Shown piece after piece: positions 8,426-17,201 of a stretch of DNA of 64,000 bases (position 1 is its first letter; each line of letters starts with the position of its first letter). This stretch comes from Geobacter sp. Lineage in GTDB: Bacteria; Desulfobacterota; Desulfuromonadia; Geobacterales; Pseudopelobacteraceae. The notes beneath the pieces were generated by a model, which did no database searches, was not told the origin of the DNA, and saw only the letters and a list, made by a program, of their open reading frames with translations. The translations under genes were made by a program, and so were the position numbers. The stretch is from positions 372,001 through 436,000 of the forward strand of contig WKKS01000001.1 in assembly GCA_009684515.1 (NCBI GenBank), read 5' to 3'.

Positions 8426-9225
8426 AGGTCCGCATCAACGAAAACTGGGCTGAAACGGCGCCTGACACCACCCTCGGCGGGTTGGCGCAAGCATACAAAC
8501 CGGGTTCTGACGTTCTCATTCTGAACGGTTTCCCCTCTCCGTCCGGAACGGTTTTGAGTGAAGGTGACGAGGTTTTTTTAATCAGGCGCGGCGAGCAGCC
8601 CAACCAGGAAGAGCTGGAAGGATTGATGGCAGCCCGTCACACACCCGGCGTCCACGCCCGGCTGAAACAGGCTTGCATCGGAATTGCCGGAGCGGGCGGA
8701 CTCGGCTCGGCGGTCGCGGTGGCGCTGGCACGGATCGGGGTTGGCCGGTTGATCATCGCCGACTTTGATGTGGTAGAACCTTCCAACCTCAATCGCCAGC
8801 AGTATTTTATTGATCAGATCGGTTTCCTGAAAGTTGAAGCACTGGCCGACAACCTGAAAAGAATCAATCCCTATGTCACCGTCAAGACCCACCCTCTCCT
8901 GCTGACTCCCGACAATATACCGGACATATTCGCCCCCTGTCAGGTTGTGGTGGAAGCCTTTGACCGGGCCGACATGAAAGCGATGCTGGTGGACACCGTT
9001 CTGACAGAATTGCCTCAGAGTGCGATTGTGGCTGCGTCCGGGGTGGCCGGGTACGAACCGAACAACACAATTTGCACACGCAAGGTATCACGTCGCCTGT
9101 ATCTGGTTGGCGACAGCATTTCCGAGGCCAAGCCGGGCAGCGGCCTGATGGCGCCCAGAGTCGGCATCGCAGCGCACCATCAGGCCAATCAGGCCGTGCG
9201 GATAATTCTGGGGGAAGATCAATGA
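8422..9225 (+). CDS. thiF: ThiF-family sulfur-carrier adenylyltransferase with N-terminal ThiS-like domain
   Basis: A 267-residue E1-like enzyme of the short ThiF family 2. Residues 1-55 resemble the ubiquitin fold of ThiS (LNGFPSPSG then EGDEVFLI) but do not end in Gly-Gly, so the domain is fused and cannot itself be adenylated. The Rossmann core begins at GIAGAGGLGSAVAVALARIG, with Asp in ADFDVVEPSNLNRQQ and the following Arg placed for ATP binding. The Cys-X2-Cys zinc pairs of longer ThiF/MoeB proteins are absent. Such enzymes activate a carrier C terminus for sulfur transfer in thiamine synthesis. Four-base overlaps with both neighbours couple it to the HDOD protein and MnmA. A separate ThiS is not seen nearby. 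Confidence 0.88.
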   Translation: MKVRINENWAETAPDTTLGGLAQAYKPGSDVLILNGFPSPSGTVLSEGDEVFLIRRGEQPNQEELEGLMAARHTPGVHARLKQACIGIAGAGGLGSAVAVALARIGVGRLIIADFDVVEPSNLNRQQYFIDQIGFLKVEALADNLKRINPYVTVKTHPLLLTPDNIPDIFAPCQVVVEAFDRADMKAMLVDTVLTELPQSAIVAASGVAGYEPNNTICTRKVSRRLYLVGDSISEAKPGSGLMAPRVGIAAHHQANQAVRIILGEDQ

Positions 9226-10277
9226 GCAAAATAGCGGTTGCCATGAGCGGCGGAGTCGATTCATCTGTCACGGCCGCCCTGCTGAAACAGCAGGGACACG
9301 AAGTGATCGGCATCACCATGCGTCTGTTTGAGCCACGTACAAGCGGGACCGGATCCGCCGTCCATGATGCCGCCGCAGTGGCGCAGCACCTCGGCATCCC
9401 CCACCACGTAGCCGATTTCGAAGCCGATTTCAGCGACCTGATCATAGGCGACTTCATTGACGAATACCGTTGCGGCCACACACCCAACCCCTGCGTGCGC
9501 TGCAACCGGCACATAAAGTTTGGCCGTCTGCTGGAGAAATCGCGGGAACTGGGGGCCGAACTGATGGCCACCGGCCACTACGTCCGGAAAACTGTCGATC
9601 CGGACGGCACCTGCCATCTGCGCACGGCTCGCAACATCCGCAAGGACCAGTCGTACTTCCTTTACACCCTCACACAAGAGCAGCTGCGGCAGGTTGCATT
9701 CCCTCTGGGCGAAATGGAAAGCAAGGACGAGGTTCGCAGAGTGGCAGCTGAATTCGGTCTGCAGGTGGCGGAAAAAAGCGACAGCCAGGAAATCTGCTTC
9801 ATCCCCAATGATGATTACGTCGCCTTTCTGGAGGGGAGCGGAGCCCTGATCGGTGTGCCGGGTGACATCATACATGTCAATGGAAAGCTTGTCGGGCGGC
9901 ACCAGGGAACCCACCGCTTCACCATCGGCCAGCGCAAGGGAATGGGCATCGCCTGGAGCGAACCGCTATACGTTACTGCCATTGATACGGAGCGGAATGT
10001 TGTAGTGGTTGGAGAGCAGCCGAACGTTTTTGCGGCGGGCCTGAGGGCGGAGGATGTCAGCTGGATTATAGCGCCAACGGCAAATGAATTCAGCGGGGCC
10101 TGCAAGATCCGCTATCGCCATCAACCGGTCGCCTGCCGGGTGCTGCTGACGGCCAATGCCGGATGCGAAGTCCGCTTCGACGAACCGCAGAAGTCGGTCA
10201 CACCAGGACAGGCGCTGGTTTTCTATAGCGGAGATGAAGTACTTGGAGGCGGCAGGATTACCGGTTCACTTCAATGA
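9222..10277 (+). CDS. mnmA: tRNA-specific 2-thiouridylase MnmA
   Basis: A 351-residue enzyme that thiolates U34 of Lys, Glu and Gln tRNAs, adenylating the base with ATP and transferring persulfide sulfur. The PP-loop SGGVDSS is at residues 9-15. The two catalytic cysteines fit Cys94 (RCNRHIKF) and Cys192 (QEICFIP). The C-terminal beta-barrel domain is present (GQRKGMGI region and beyond). The start at 9222 follows GGGGGAAG and overlaps the ThiF stop by 4 bases. A longer in-frame reading from 9072 is only ThiF shadow. The stop overlaps the convergent gene by 7 bases. Linkage to ThiF suggests a shared sulfur-relay theme, which is inference. Confidence 0.96.
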   Translation: MSKIAVAMSGGVDSSVTAALLKQQGHEVIGITMRLFEPRTSGTGSAVHDAAAVAQHLGIPHHVADFEADFSDLIIGDFIDEYRCGHTPNPCVRCNRHIKFGRLLEKSRELGAELMATGHYVRKTVDPDGTCHLRTARNIRKDQSYFLYTLTQEQLRQVAFPLGEMESKDEVRRVAAEFGLQVAEKSDSQEICFIPNDDYVAFLEGSGALIGVPGDIIHVNGKLVGRHQGTHRFTIGQRKGMGIAWSEPLYVTAIDTERNVVVVGEQPNVFAAGLRAEDVSWIIAPTANEFSGACKIRYRHQPVACRVLLTANAGCEVRFDEPQKSVTPGQALVFYSGDEVLGGGRITGSLQ

Positions 10278-11824
10278 GACAGCGACTCCCAGCTCGGGTT
10301 TTCCTTGGGGTTGCGAATCTTGAACTCCAGATACTGGGCCGCTTTTTTCAATTTTTCACTTAAATTCGGGGCGCTGGAGAGCTCACTCAGCGACTGCAGC
10401 ACCCGTTTCTGGGCATTTTGCGACTCAAAGCCATCCCCTTCCACTACTCCCCGCAGATACCCCAGCACAGACTTCAACTCTTCTTCCTCTTTCAGGCGCG
10501 CAGGGTCGGCAACAAACAACAGGTACAGAGCCTTTTCCCGCACCGGACCACCCAGTTTTTTTTCAGTCAACAACGTGTCAACTACCGTCACGATGCTCCC
10601 TTTTTCGGCGTAGTTCAGGTTTTTGTTTTCCAGATACGAGGCCAGATAGCGTAAAGCGGCCAACCTGCTGGCCGGGTCGCCGATTTGAAACAGGAGCAGT
10701 TGGGAAGCCTGCAGCTTTAATACATCTTCCTGATCAGGGTGCAGGAAGCATTGCAGCATTAACGACATTTTTTCAAGCGCGGCGCTGCTCAGCCCCTCTC
10801 CCTCAGTTTTAGTGCGGATCTGTTCCAGAAGTTCGCGCTTATTGGCATATTCACCAAAACGGATTTGAACTATCAATTTACGCACATCCTCGTCTTCGGT
10901 CATCTCCCACAACTCATTGACAGCACGAAGAATACGCCCGCAAATCAACCGGACCTTGTCTTCTTTGGGCGGCTCGTCCTGGTTCCAGTAGTCGGGATAA
11001 ATATCCAGAACCGTATCAGCTTCCTCGGAAATCTTGGATTTTTCGATAATCATCTTGAAATAGCTCAATATTTTAGTCTGATAACCGGGACCTCCATCGT
11101 TTAAGGGGCGCAGCAGATCCGACAGATAGGTACTGTTCAAACCGGAAGCGCCGCTGCAGAGATAGCGGTAGACCGCTTCGGCCTTTTCGACCTGTTTTTC
11201 AATGTATTTGCGTTTCAGGGTCGCGCCCAGTTCCGTGGAAATGACTTTCTTGAAAAAGACGCTCAGCAGGTTGGAAGCATGGTGCTTGATATTGTTGTCG
11301 GCATCATCGGAGACTACGATTTCCAGACAGGCATCAAAAATCCTGACCTGCTCATCCTCATCACGCGAGCAATCGATGTAATCTTCCAGTATCGCCAGAA
11401 TTTCCATCATCAAGGAGCGGTTGCGGCTGTTCAGCAGGGTCATGAAAGTGTCACGCAGACTGGTGGAATCAACGATTCCAAACAGGAACTTGACCGCCGA
11501 GTTACGCCCGGCAGCCCCCTTGCCATCGGCAGACTTGAGCAGTTTCAGGATGCTTTCGGCCGGGTCGGTCACCCACCCCGGCACCAGATCTTCCATAATG
11601 TGCTCCGCTTTTTTCCGTACCCGGGCATCCAGGTCATAGATAAAATAACGGGCAATCTCAACCCGGAAGTCGCGAGTTGCCGAGGAGGCGGCGATAATCT
11701 CGAAGGCCCAGGCTTTGTCTTTTGCGGACAGCTGGGCAATTTCTTTTTTTGCCTTGGATGCATCATTGATTTTTATATGAAAATTGACTATGTCTTTGAT
11801 GGTTACTTCATCTTCTATATCCAT
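10271..11824 (-). CDS. Conserved hypothetical protein, predicted alpha-helical (HEAT-like) repeat protein
   Basis: A 517-residue soluble protein with no recognised catalytic motif. It is almost wholly alpha-helical in character, with recurring Leu/Ala-rich helices and charged turns (for example VRKKAEHIMEDL, REKALYLLFVADPARLKEE). This looks like a HEAT/ARM-type solenoid and would suit protein binding. The ATG at 11824 is chosen because AAAGG precedes it; an in-frame TTG at 11881 has no support. It faces mnmA with a 7-base overlap of stop codons, and is divergent from the DUF4139 gene. Function unknown. Confidence 0.75.
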   Translation of the reverse strand: MDIEDEVTIKDIVNFHIKINDASKAKKEIAQLSAKDKAWAFEIIAASSATRDFRVEIARYFIYDLDARVRKKAEHIMEDLVPGWVTDPAESILKLLKSADGKGAAGRNSAVKFLFGIVDSTSLRDTFMTLLNSRNRSLMMEILAILEDYIDCSRDEDEQVRIFDACLEIVVSDDADNNIKHHASNLLSVFFKKVISTELGATLKRKYIEKQVEKAEAVYRYLCSGASGLNSTYLSDLLRPLNDGGPGYQTKILSYFKMIIEKSKISEEADTVLDIYPDYWNQDEPPKEDKVRLICGRILRAVNELWEMTEDEDVRKLIVQIRFGEYANKRELLEQIRTKTEGEGLSSAALEKMSLMLQCFLHPDQEDVLKLQASQLLLFQIGDPASRLAALRYLASYLENKNLNYAEKGSIVTVVDTLLTEKKLGGPVREKALYLLFVADPARLKEEEELKSVLGYLRGVVEGDGFESQNAQKRVLQSLSELSSAPNLSEKLKKAAQYLEFKIRNPKENPSWESLSH

Positions 11825-11927
11825 TACAGCCGCCTTTCGGAAGTTTTGTGAGAGTATAGCCGCATCGATCATCATTCGCAACAGAACCGCACAAATAACA
11901 ACGATAATGATTTAAAAGGGGAAGTTC

Positions 11928-12914
11928 ATGCTGACAAAGACGCTTGCAGTCGTATTTACTGTTGCCGCCACCGCCACCGCCACCATTGCCGATGCCGGCG
12001 GCAGCATCACTTTCTACAGGGACGGCGCTATGGTGGAGCGGGAAGCGGCCGCATCAAAAGGGATCGCGGAGGTGCCGCTTGAATCGGGATTACTGGAAAA
12101 CAGCTTGAAGGTGATTCCGGCAAACGGCACAACCATCATGGGAGTGGAAATCAGTGCCGCTCGCCAGGATGGCAAAAACGCGAAGGAGCTGGAAGCCTTG
12201 ACTGAGCAGCGTCAGCGCCTGGAAGACCGCCTGCAGGCCCTGGCAACCCGTGAAAAGATCTTCACTGCCGCCGCCAAATCCCAGAGCGGCAAGGCTCCCC
12301 GCAAAACCAAGACAAATCCGGACCCGATGCAGACCATCCGCCAGGGGACCGACTACGCCATCGCCCAGCTCGAAGCGGTCTATACGGCCCGCCGCAAGAC
12401 TGAACATGAGATCAAAAAGATCGACGGGCGCATTGCTGCTGCCAAAAGAAACGGCAGAAGCGGAAACAGCACGGCGCGCATCTCTGTATCTCCGCCGCGC
12501 GGCAAGTTTACGGTGAAATACGCCACCTCGGAGATCGGCTGGCAGCCGCACTACGATCTCCATCTGGCCGGATCGGGTGTGGCGCAGCTTCAACTTTCGG
12601 CCAGGATCAAAGCAAACTACAACGGTTATCTGCAAAAAGTTTCAGCCGGTTCGCTTGCCGAAGCACGTACGGCAGCAACCTTTCCGGCGCTGCCAGGCAG
12701 CACAGCAAGACTGGCTTCTTTCCAGCTTCCAATCACGGAAGAAAATCTCGGCAACGATGTCTACAACCAGTTTTCCGGGCGTATCAGTAACAACAGCTCC
12801 CAATACCTCCCAGCGGGGGAGGCCGGATTGTACAAGGGAGGCGCTTACCTGGGGCGTTTCAGATTTGAGGGACTTTCTTCAGGGAGAAGCAGGGTGGTTT
12901 CCAGCGGCAGCTGA
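11928..12914 (+). CDS. Exported DUF4139/MuiA-like protein, short form
   Basis: A 328-residue protein with a signal peptide (about residues 1-23, ending near IADA). An N-terminal DUF4140-like beta region (ITFYRDGAMVEREA) is followed by a long coiled coil (about 80-185) and a beta-rich region with GWQPHYDLHL, typical of the mucoidy-inhibitor MuiA/DUF4139 family. Full-length family members are often over 450 residues and continue past the LPAGEAGLYKGGAYLG segment, whereas this one stops about 20 residues later. Its last 36 bases overlap the 3' end of convergent mvhD. It may be a natural short subfamily or a truncation. RBS AAAGGGG precedes the ATG. Function is unproven; cell-envelope location is likely. 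Confidence 0.75.
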   Translation: MLTKTLAVVFTVAATATATIADAGGSITFYRDGAMVEREAAASKGIAEVPLESGLLENSLKVIPANGTTIMGVEISAARQDGKNAKELEALTEQRQRLEDRLQALATREKIFTAAAKSQSGKAPRKTKTNPDPMQTIRQGTDYAIAQLEAVYTARRKTEHEIKKIDGRIAAAKRNGRSGNSTARISVSPPRGKFTVKYATSEIGWQPHYDLHLAGSGVAQLQLSARIKANYNGYLQKVSAGSLAEARTAATFPALPGSTARLASFQLPITEENLGNDVYNQFSGRISNNSSQYLPAGEAGLYKGGAYLGRFRFEGLSSGRSRVVSSGS

Positions 12915-13358
12915 CAAAACGGGGTCAAGCGGCAGGGCGTGCCTCAGTTTTCCCAACTTTTTCAGATTTTCAACGGTATCCGTCACAACCTCCCGGAACT
13001 TTCCACCCTCGTTGGCGGAGATGTATTCCAGACGACAGCGTTGTTCTTCGATGCCGAACTGCCGCAGTATCCTGAGCAGCATGCGCTGTCGCTGCAGGGC
13101 GCGGCAGTTGCCTTCCTTGTAATGGCAGTCGCCAGGATGGCAGGCCATGATCATTACTCCATCGGCACCATTTTGAAAGCAGGACAGCACAAACTGTGGA
13201 TCGACACGACCACTACAGGTGACACGGATGATCTGCAGGTTAGGCGGGTAAGGTTCCTGACTTGAACCGGCCTTGTCGGCTCCGGCATAGGCGCACCAGA
13301 TGCAGAGGAAACCGATTATTTTAGGTTCAAAAAGTGCGTTGCTGCTGTCATCGCTCAT
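12879..13358 (-). CDS. mvhD: MvhD-type hydrogenase electron-transfer subunit
   Basis: A 159-residue iron-sulfur protein of the MvhD/FlpD family, which links a NiFe hydrogenase to heterodisulfide-reductase-type HdrA. Cys residues in FLCIWCAYAGADKAG, VTCSG, VLSCFQNGADGVMIMACHPGDCHYKEGN are conserved family positions for a [2Fe-2S] cluster. Start and hdrA stop overlap by 4 bases, so it is the last gene of the hydrogenase unit. The C-terminal tail after LKKLGK is about 20 residues longer than I expect for the family, and part of it is read through the 36-base overlap with the convergent DUF4139 gene. Confidence 0.88.
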   Translation of the reverse strand: MSDDSSNALFEPKIIGFLCIWCAYAGADKAGSSQEPYPPNLQIIRVTCSGRVDPQFVLSCFQNGADGVMIMACHPGDCHYKEGNCRALQRQRMLLRILRQFGIEEQRCRLEYISANEGGKFREVVTDTVENLKKLGKLRHALPLDPVLSAAAGNHPASP

Positions 13359-15241
13359 TTCAGCAGCCCCCTTATCTCGGCCATGATCTGATGATCGCTA
13401 TAACCATGACCACGGATTGCTGCCGCCGGGCAGGCCGAGACACAAGCTCCGCATCCCCGGCAGAGCAGGGCATTGACCATGGCTTTTTTATTCTCATCAT
13501 CAAAGGCAATGGCCCGATAGGGACAGACCGTGACACAGAGTCGGCAGCCGGAACAACGGTCTGCCTCCACTTCGGCATGGACCGGTTCAATCTCGAGCTT
13601 TCGTCCGGGACGTAGACCGGCCAGTACAAGCGCGGCGGCGGCCGTCCCTTCATTAACAGCCGTAGGGATATCCATCGGCTCACGGCAGGCACCGACCGGA
13701 TAAATCCCCTTGACAAAGCTCTGACAGGCATCCAGCTGTCCGTGCAATTCCTGAAAGAAACCATCCCCATCGAGCGGCACATCCATCAGTGCGGCCAGTT
13801 GCCCCGCTGCATCCGAGGGAACCACCGCATTGCAGAGAACAACCATTTCCACAGCTGGCATTAGCGCCAATTCCCTTATATTTTCATAACGCCTGAATTC
13901 GACGCGCCCCTCTTCCTTCAGCTTATTCAGCAGTTCGCTGCTGTGTTTGCCAGGCGTCACCAACTCCCGGTGATAATGGGTAATGCGGCAATCCGGCAAT
14001 CTGGTCAGGATTTGATGACTGAATGCTATGGCATAACGGCAGCAGATGCCGGAGCAGTAGGCTATATGTTCCTGATCGAGACTGCCGGCACAATGGACAA
14101 TCGCGATGGAAGCCGGTGCTTGGCCGCCCTTGGAGACAATTTCACCCGCAGAAGGGCCGATTAGTGACAGCATCTGCTGAAACTGGAGAGCATCGTAAAC
14201 GTCTGACGAGGTGGCGATTCCCAAACCGTTTAAACGGGCTGCATCATACAGTCCGGCTCCGATTGCCACGACAATCGCACCAAACTGTAACTCAAGTGAC
14301 TGCGTCAAGCCGAACTGGCCAAGGGCCACCGCTCCGGCCGGACAGGAGTCCTGACAAATTTGGCACGATTCTCCTTTTGATCTGAGGCAGGCCTTCTCAT
14401 CCAGGAACGGGACGTGCGGCAGAGAAACATCGCTGGCAAAGTCAATCGCCTTGCGACCATCACTGCGCAGCGCCGGGCAAACCGCAGCGCATTGTCCGCA
14501 ACTTATGCAGCCGGATTGCGACACATGCCTGGCCTGCTGACGGACGGTGACCTGAAAGTTGCCGTAGCTTCCCTTCACCTCAACAACTTCCGCCAGAGTC
14601 AAAAGTTCGATCTGCTTGGAATGTTCGCCATGCAGGACATCCATCATGGCCGGTTCCAGCATGCAAGCCGAACATTCCAGATTTGGAAAGGTTTCCTCGA
14701 ACAACATCGGCAAGCCACCAATTGACGGGGTGCGCTCCACCAGCGTGACGCGCCGGCCAGCCTCGGCCAATGTCAGAGCGGACTTGATCCCGGCCGGACC
14801 GGCGCCAATCACCAGCACATCGGTACAAACTTCCAGAGTCATCACATCCAGGGGGACCTGCAGCCGCACCCGATAAAAAGCACCTCGTAGCATTCCGATA
14901 GTTTTTTGAGTTGCTTCCTTTCGGCTGGACGTCACCCAGGCGATCTGTTCGCGAATATTGACCATCTGCAGCAGATAGGGATTAATCCCGGCCTCGGACA
15001 GACAGTGCCTGAAAGTAGCTTCATGGTCACGGGGAGAGCAGGCTGCAACGACCACCCGCTCGGGGCGTTCCCGTTTCAGTTCCTCGATAAAAGCGGTCCG
15101 TCCCTCCCCGGAACAGATAAAATCCACAACGGTCAGATACGGCTGGTCGGGAAAACTACCAACAGCTTCACGAACGTCTTCGAAGCAGATCTTTTCCGAG
15201 ATCATCGAACCGCAGCCGCAGAGGTAGATGCCTATTTTCAT
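13355..15241 (-). CDS. hdrA: HdrA-like FAD and iron-sulfur subunit
   Basis: A 628-residue cytoplasmic flavoprotein related to subunit A of heterodisulfide reductase, the site of flavin-based electron bifurcation in related complexes. Visible parts are an N-terminal Cys motif (YLCGCGS), an FAD-binding VLVIGAGPAGIKSAL near residue 142, cysteine clusters CISCGQCAAVCP and CQICQDSCPAG in the middle, and two C-terminal ferredoxin motifs (CSGCRLCVTVCP, CRGCGACVSACP). No HdrB or HdrC genes lie beside it, so its electron acceptor in this organism is unknown. It overlaps the protease gene and mvhD by 4 bases each. Confidence 0.92.
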   Translation of the reverse strand: MKIGIYLCGCGSMISEKICFEDVREAVGSFPDQPYLTVVDFICSGEGRTAFIEELKRERPERVVVAACSPRDHEATFRHCLSEAGINPYLLQMVNIREQIAWVTSSRKEATQKTIGMLRGAFYRVRLQVPLDVMTLEVCTDVLVIGAGPAGIKSALTLAEAGRRVTLVERTPSIGGLPMLFEETFPNLECSACMLEPAMMDVLHGEHSKQIELLTLAEVVEVKGSYGNFQVTVRQQARHVSQSGCISCGQCAAVCPALRSDGRKAIDFASDVSLPHVPFLDEKACLRSKGESCQICQDSCPAGAVALGQFGLTQSLELQFGAIVVAIGAGLYDAARLNGLGIATSSDVYDALQFQQMLSLIGPSAGEIVSKGGQAPASIAIVHCAGSLDQEHIAYCSGICCRYAIAFSHQILTRLPDCRITHYHRELVTPGKHSSELLNKLKEEGRVEFRRYENIRELALMPAVEMVVLCNAVVPSDAAGQLAALMDVPLDGDGFFQELHGQLDACQSFVKGIYPVGACREPMDIPTAVNEGTAAAALVLAGLRPGRKLEIEPVHAEVEADRCSGCRLCVTVCPYRAIAFDDENKKAMVNALLCRGCGACVSACPAAAIRGHGYSDHQIMAEIRGLLK

Positions 15242-15711
15242 CGCATGACCTCCGAGTTTTTCAGCTCATTGACGATCAGCTCCGCAGCCAGCGGGACCGC
15301 CGCCGCAACGACGTCGCTCAACTCTTCGCTGAAAACGCCGCACTCCAGCACCTCAACGCCCCAGAATGAAACCAGCTCCGGCAGCGGGATACCCAGTAAA
15401 AGTCCTGCCTGGAAAGCGGTCCCGAAATCCGTATCGTGGCTGGAATAACTGTTTTTAGTGGTGACAAAATCATCAGGATCAAAACGTCGCACCGTTCCCG
15501 GCTCCGAACCGGTCAGCATCGCATCCACCACTACCGCCCGCTGATATCCGGCCATGGCCTCCATCAGCCTTATTCCGCCACCATTCAGCTCAAGCAGCGT
15601 CAAATCGTCAAGTTCGCTCCGCCTGGCAATCTCGTTGGCAACGGCAATTCCAACCCCGTCGTCAGAAAGTTGCGGATTGCCCAGACCGATGATGACAGTT
15701 CCGCTTTTCAT
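15238..15711 (-). CDS. Hydrogenase maturation protease
   Basis: A 157-residue endopeptidase of the HyaD/HybD/HoxW family, starting with the typical VIIGLGNPQLSDDGVG. The Asp in DDGVG and a later Asp in VVVDAM are the usual nickel-recognition acids. It would remove the C-terminal peptide of the large subunit after nickel insertion, and MvhA indeed carries such a peptide. It sits 2 bases after mvhA and overlaps hdrA by 4 bases. Confidence 0.92.
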   Translation of the reverse strand: MKSGTVIIGLGNPQLSDDGVGIAVANEIARRSELDDLTLLELNGGGIRLMEAMAGYQRAVVVDAMLTGSEPGTVRRFDPDDFVTTKNSYSSHDTDFGTAFQAGLLLGIPLPELVSFWGVEVLECGVFSEELSDVVAAAVPLAAELIVNELKNSEVMR

Positions 15712-15713
15712 CG

Positions 15714-17201
15714 TTATCTCCGGATTTCCCGCAGCATACTCCAGGAGTTGTCTCGCAGCGACACAACCATCGGCATCTTTCCCGGCAGGTGGTGCGTCGC
15801 ACAGGAGAGACAGGGATCATACAGACGAAAGGCCATTTCGATCCGGTTGAGTATGGCCTCATCCGGTGCATTGGAGGTAATCAGTTTCTCGGCGGCCCGC
15901 TTGATCGACATTGCAATGGCTGCATGGTTGTTGGTCGTACCGACAATCATATTGACCTTAGTCAGCAGACCGCGACCATCACTGACATAATGGTGGGTCA
16001 ACGTGCCGCGTGGTGCTTCGACACTGCCGATCCCTTCACCGGCAAAATCGGCCGAACGGGGAATAATTCTGGTCTCCTTTGATGTGATTTGGCGATCCTC
16101 GACCAATGCCAGCATGCGTTCTGCGGCGTACAACAGTTCAATCAAACGCGCCCAGTGGGTGGCCATACGGTGGTGGATCGGCTGGTAACGGGCAGCTGTA
16201 ATTTTGCGGCAGCCGAAGGATTCGTACATACGCTGATACTCTGCGTTGGCCAGCGGTGTCGGCATCCCCTCCGACGCGTTCAGCCGCGACAGCGGCGTGG
16301 CGGTGTAAAGTCCGCTGTTGACACCATCGGTCAGGCCGAGCCAGCCGACCTTTTTCAGGTAAGGAAACTTCAGGTAAGTCCAGGGTTCAACCCGCTCGGC
16401 AATCTGCTGACAATAATCGTTTGGGTGATAGCTGACCAGTTCTTCACCATCCGGATCGATGACACGGATATTGCCGTCGTAGAAGTTGACCTGATTGTTG
16501 CCATCAACGGTCCCCATGCTGTAGGTACGGTGCAGATAGACATCGGAGGTCAGCAAATCCTGATAAAGCGGACTGTCCAGCACGATCCGTTCAAAAAGAG
16601 CCAGCGTCTGTTTGGCAAACTCAACATTCATGCGGGCAGCTTCGGCAATGACCACTCGTTCGCCTTCGCTGATGCTCCTGCTCCAGCCACCCGGAATACC
16701 GGCCACCGGATGAATGCCGCGCCCCCCCACAATCCTTATGACTTCATGGTTGCGTTTGCGGCATGCGATCAACTCACCTGCCACCTCCACTCCCAACTTG
16801 CGGGCCACCCCCAGAATATTGCGTTCGGAAGGCGGCGCATCCGGCCCAACGATAAAGTCCGGCCCGCCTAACGCATAAAAGTGTGTGGCATGGTCGGACA
16901 CGAAAAAGGCCATATAGAGCAGTTCGCGCAGCATCTTGGCCGTCGGCGGCGGTTGGGTGCCGAAAAGGGCATCCAGAGCCTTGCTGGCGGCAAGATGGTG
17001 CGCCTCGGGACAGATACCGCAGATGCGGTTGGTGATGACCGGCATTTCCTCTGCCATGCGCCCTACGCAGAACTGTTCGAAACCGCGAAGTTCAGGCACT
17101 TGAAAACAGACATTCTCGACTGTTCCCTGATCACTCAGAAAAATCTCGATCCGGCCATGCCCTTCCAGACGGGTTATGGGGTCAATTGTAATGCGGGTCA
17201 T
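15714..17201 (-). CDS. mvhA: NiFe hydrogenase large (catalytic) subunit, group 3 / MvhA-like
   Basis: A 495-residue subunit holding the NiFe(CN)2CO active site. The N-terminal L1 motif RICGICPEAH gives Cys61 and Cys64; the C-terminal L2 motif DPCLSCATH gives Cys464 and Cys467. A 25-residue tail after His470 should be cut off by the protease encoded next. Absence of a signal peptide and the MvhD/HdrA neighbours indicate a cytoplasmic group 3 enzyme, most like the 3c class. Its ATG lies within the stop codon of the upstream GGDEF response regulator (ATGA), and the small-subunit gene is 4.7 kb away, which is unusual. Confidence 0.95.
   Translation of the reverse strand: MTRITIDPITRLEGHGRIEIFLSDQGTVENVCFQVPELRGFEQFCVGRMAEEMPVITNRICGICPEAHHLAASKALDALFGTQPPPTAKMLRELLYMAFFVSDHATHFYALGGPDFIVGPDAPPSERNILGVARKLGVEVAGELIACRKRNHEVIRIVGGRGIHPVAGIPGGWSRSISEGERVVIAEAARMNVEFAKQTLALFERIVLDSPLYQDLLTSDVYLHRTYSMGTVDGNNQVNFYDGNIRVIDPDGEELVSYHPNDYCQQIAERVEPWTYLKFPYLKKVGWLGLTDGVNSGLYTATPLSRLNASEGMPTPLANAEYQRMYESFGCRKITAARYQPIHHRMATHWARLIELLYAAERMLALVEDRQITSKETRIIPRSADFAGEGIGSVEAPRGTLTHHYVSDGRGLLTKVNMIVGTTNNHAAIAMSIKRAAEKLITSNAPDEAILNRIEMAFRLYDPCLSCATHHLPGKMPMVVSLRDNSWSMLREIRR

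Noticed and set aside
9072-9221. 50-codon N-terminal extension of MnmA
   Set aside because: It is the ThiF gene read in another frame; a strong ribosome site and the typical MSKIAVAMSGGVDSS start are at 9222.
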